Assembly: GCA_003649845.1 (NCBI GenBank)
Contig: QMTB01000089.1
Location: 1-6,654, forward strand
DNA: 6,654 nucleotides
Direction of reading: 5' to 3'
DNA from: Thermoplasmata archaeon
GTDB taxonomy: Archaea; Thermoplasmatota; E2; DHVEG-1
A model generated the notes under the pieces. That model made no database searches, was not told the origin of the DNA, and was given only the letters and a program-made list of their open reading frames with translations. The position numbers were made by a program, and so were the translations under genes. This document shows, piece after piece, positions 6,077-6,654 of the stretch. Numbering within the stretch: position 1 is the stretch's first letter; each line of letters begins with the position of its first letter.

Positions 6077-6526
6077 CTACTCTAACTTATCACATTTTAG
6101 ATATTCACCTGTCTCATAGTAGTGTTTAAAACGATTCAACCAGATAGGTGTTTCTTCTAGATGTTGTACAAATTCAACGAATTTCTTTAATCTCTCAATA
6201 GTTTCTGGATTCAATACATGTTCTATTCTACATGCATCCTCCCTAGCGATATCCTCATCTAAACCTAATATCTTTAGGAATCTCTCAAGTGTATCATGCG
6301 TCCGCTGTGTTTTCACAGCAATCTTTTTACCTCTCTCAGTTAGAGTTACCCCACTATACTTCTCATAGTTTATATAACCATTTTTACTTAGCTTTTGAAA
6401 CATCTCTGTTACACTAGCTGGTGATATACCAAGTAGTTGAGCTACATCTTTCCCTCTAGCATAACCTTTTTTATCTACAATAAGTTGTATAACTTCTAGA
6501 TAATCTTCTATTCTCTCAGTGGTCAT
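6077..6526 (-). CDS. DtxR/MntR-family metal-dependent transcriptional regulator
   Basis: A 149-aa metal-activated repressor that binds DNA as a dimer when loaded with Fe2+ or Mn2+. Residues about 5-65 form the winged helix-turn-helix (ARGKDVAQLLGIS, SVTEMFQKLSKNGYI, and a wing around YSGVTLTERGKK). Residues about 75-140 form the metal-binding and dimerisation domain. Numbering matches Bacillus MntR remarkably well: Asp8 and Glu11 (EDYLE), His77, Glu102 and His103 are all at MntR positions. Position 99 is Cys, as in the DtxR/IdeR C-x2-EH motif, rather than the Glu of MntR, so the metal site is a hybrid and the preferred metal is unclear. At this length it lacks the C-terminal SH3-like (FeoA) domain of DtxR and IdeR. 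It is followed 28 nt later by tes. A palindrome in its own promoter suggests autoregulation. Confidence 0.9.
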   Translation of the reverse strand: MTTERIEDYLEVIQLIVDKKGYARGKDVAQLLGISPASVTEMFQKLSKNGYINYEKYSGVTLTERGKKIAVKTQRTHDTLERFLKILGLDEDIAREDACRIEHVLNPETIERLKKFVEFVQHLEETPIWLNRFKHYYETGEYLKCDKLE

Positions 6527-6542
6527 ATTTCATCAAATCTAA

Positions 6543-6557
6543 CCTAAATTTTTTAGG
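6543..6557. promoter_or_regulatory. Putative DtxR-type operator in the regulator's own promoter
   Basis: CCTAAA-TTT-TTTAGG is a perfect 15-bp palindrome located 17-31 nt upstream of the regulator's ATG. On the minus strand it runs into TTTAGGTTAG, which shares TTAGGTTAG with the left half of the known IdeR box. Minus-strand TATA candidates lie just upstream (6575-6583, TTTAAATAT; and GATATAAAAC, 6565-6574), so a bound dimer would cover the transcription start region. Confidence 0.5.
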
Positions 6558-6567
6558 ATGAGATGTT

Positions 6568-6654
6568 TTATATCATATTTAAAAATTCTGTATCGAAACT
6601 AAGAGTTAGCTTTCTTTCAATATCTATCTTTTTAATGTAGAAATCTAGGTATAA
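6568..6654 (-). CDS. Possible C-terminal end of a further minus-strand gene (28 residues)
   Basis: One minus-strand frame stays open from the right edge to a TAA at 6568-6570, encoding a peptide ending KLTLSFDTEFLNMI. The other two minus frames have stops within the first 25 nt. The residues look like an ordinary mixed helix/strand protein end, and Ile and Arg codons fit the neighbours. It would leave 41 nt before the regulator gene. A stretch this short can be open by chance, and no family can be named. Confidence 0.35.
   Translation of the reverse strand, partial: LYLDFYIKKIDIERKLTLSFDTEFLNMI

Noticed and set aside
6563..6640. 25-residue plus-strand ORF at the right edge (MFYIIFKNS...)
   Set aside because: It is short, hydrophobic, without a promoter, and antisense to the more plausible minus-strand open frame.

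Overview
The window looks like a piece of an AT-rich (about one third G+C by eye) hyperthermophilic archaeal chromosome. The signs are a complete tetraether lipid synthase (Tes), an enzyme of archaeal membrane lipids, AGA- and ATA-dominated Arg and Ile codons, TATA/BRE-type promoter elements, very short gene spacing, and Shine-Dalgarno sites mainly inside operons. A Thermoproteota lineage is my best guess, but this is an inference from composition and gene content, not from a marker gene.

Layout from left to right. (1) At 1-441 on the minus strand is the N-terminal part of a secreted protein resembling gingipain-type (C25-like) proteins, cut off by the window edge. (2) At 496-642 on the minus strand is an unrecognised 48-residue acidic small ORF, preceded by an operator-like GC palindrome. 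(3) At 844-3193 on the plus strand is a tight three-gene unit: nadA (quinolinate synthase), amrS (radical SAM enzyme of the AmmeMemoRadiSam set) and an OsmC-family thiol peroxidase. nadA and amrS overlap by 4 nt, and two bases separate amrS from osmC. (4) Convergent to it, overlapping by 4 nt, is a minus-strand block: a secreted transglutaminase-like protein (3190-4449) whose catalytic Cys appears to be Asn, then tes (4492-6048), then a DtxR/MntR-type metal-dependent repressor (6077-6526). In transcription order this is dtxR, tes, transglutaminase-like. (5) At the right edge is a possible 28-codon tail of another minus-strand gene.

How the parts may fit together. The most notable arrangement is a metal-sensing repressor 28 bp upstream of tes, on the same strand, with a CCTAAA-N3-TTTAGG palindrome in the repressor's own promoter. 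The half-site resembles DtxR/IdeR boxes. Tes carries several iron-sulfur clusters, so iron- or manganese-responsive control of membrane-spanning lipid synthesis is a reasonable hypothesis, not shown by sequence alone. The plus-strand operon also has an iron-sulfur and redox flavour: NadA has a [4Fe-4S] cluster, AmrS is a radical SAM protein, and OsmC removes organic peroxides.

No tRNA, rRNA, CRISPR array, insertion sequence or integrase was seen. The only gap over 100 nt without a gene is 643-843, which holds the divergent promoters.
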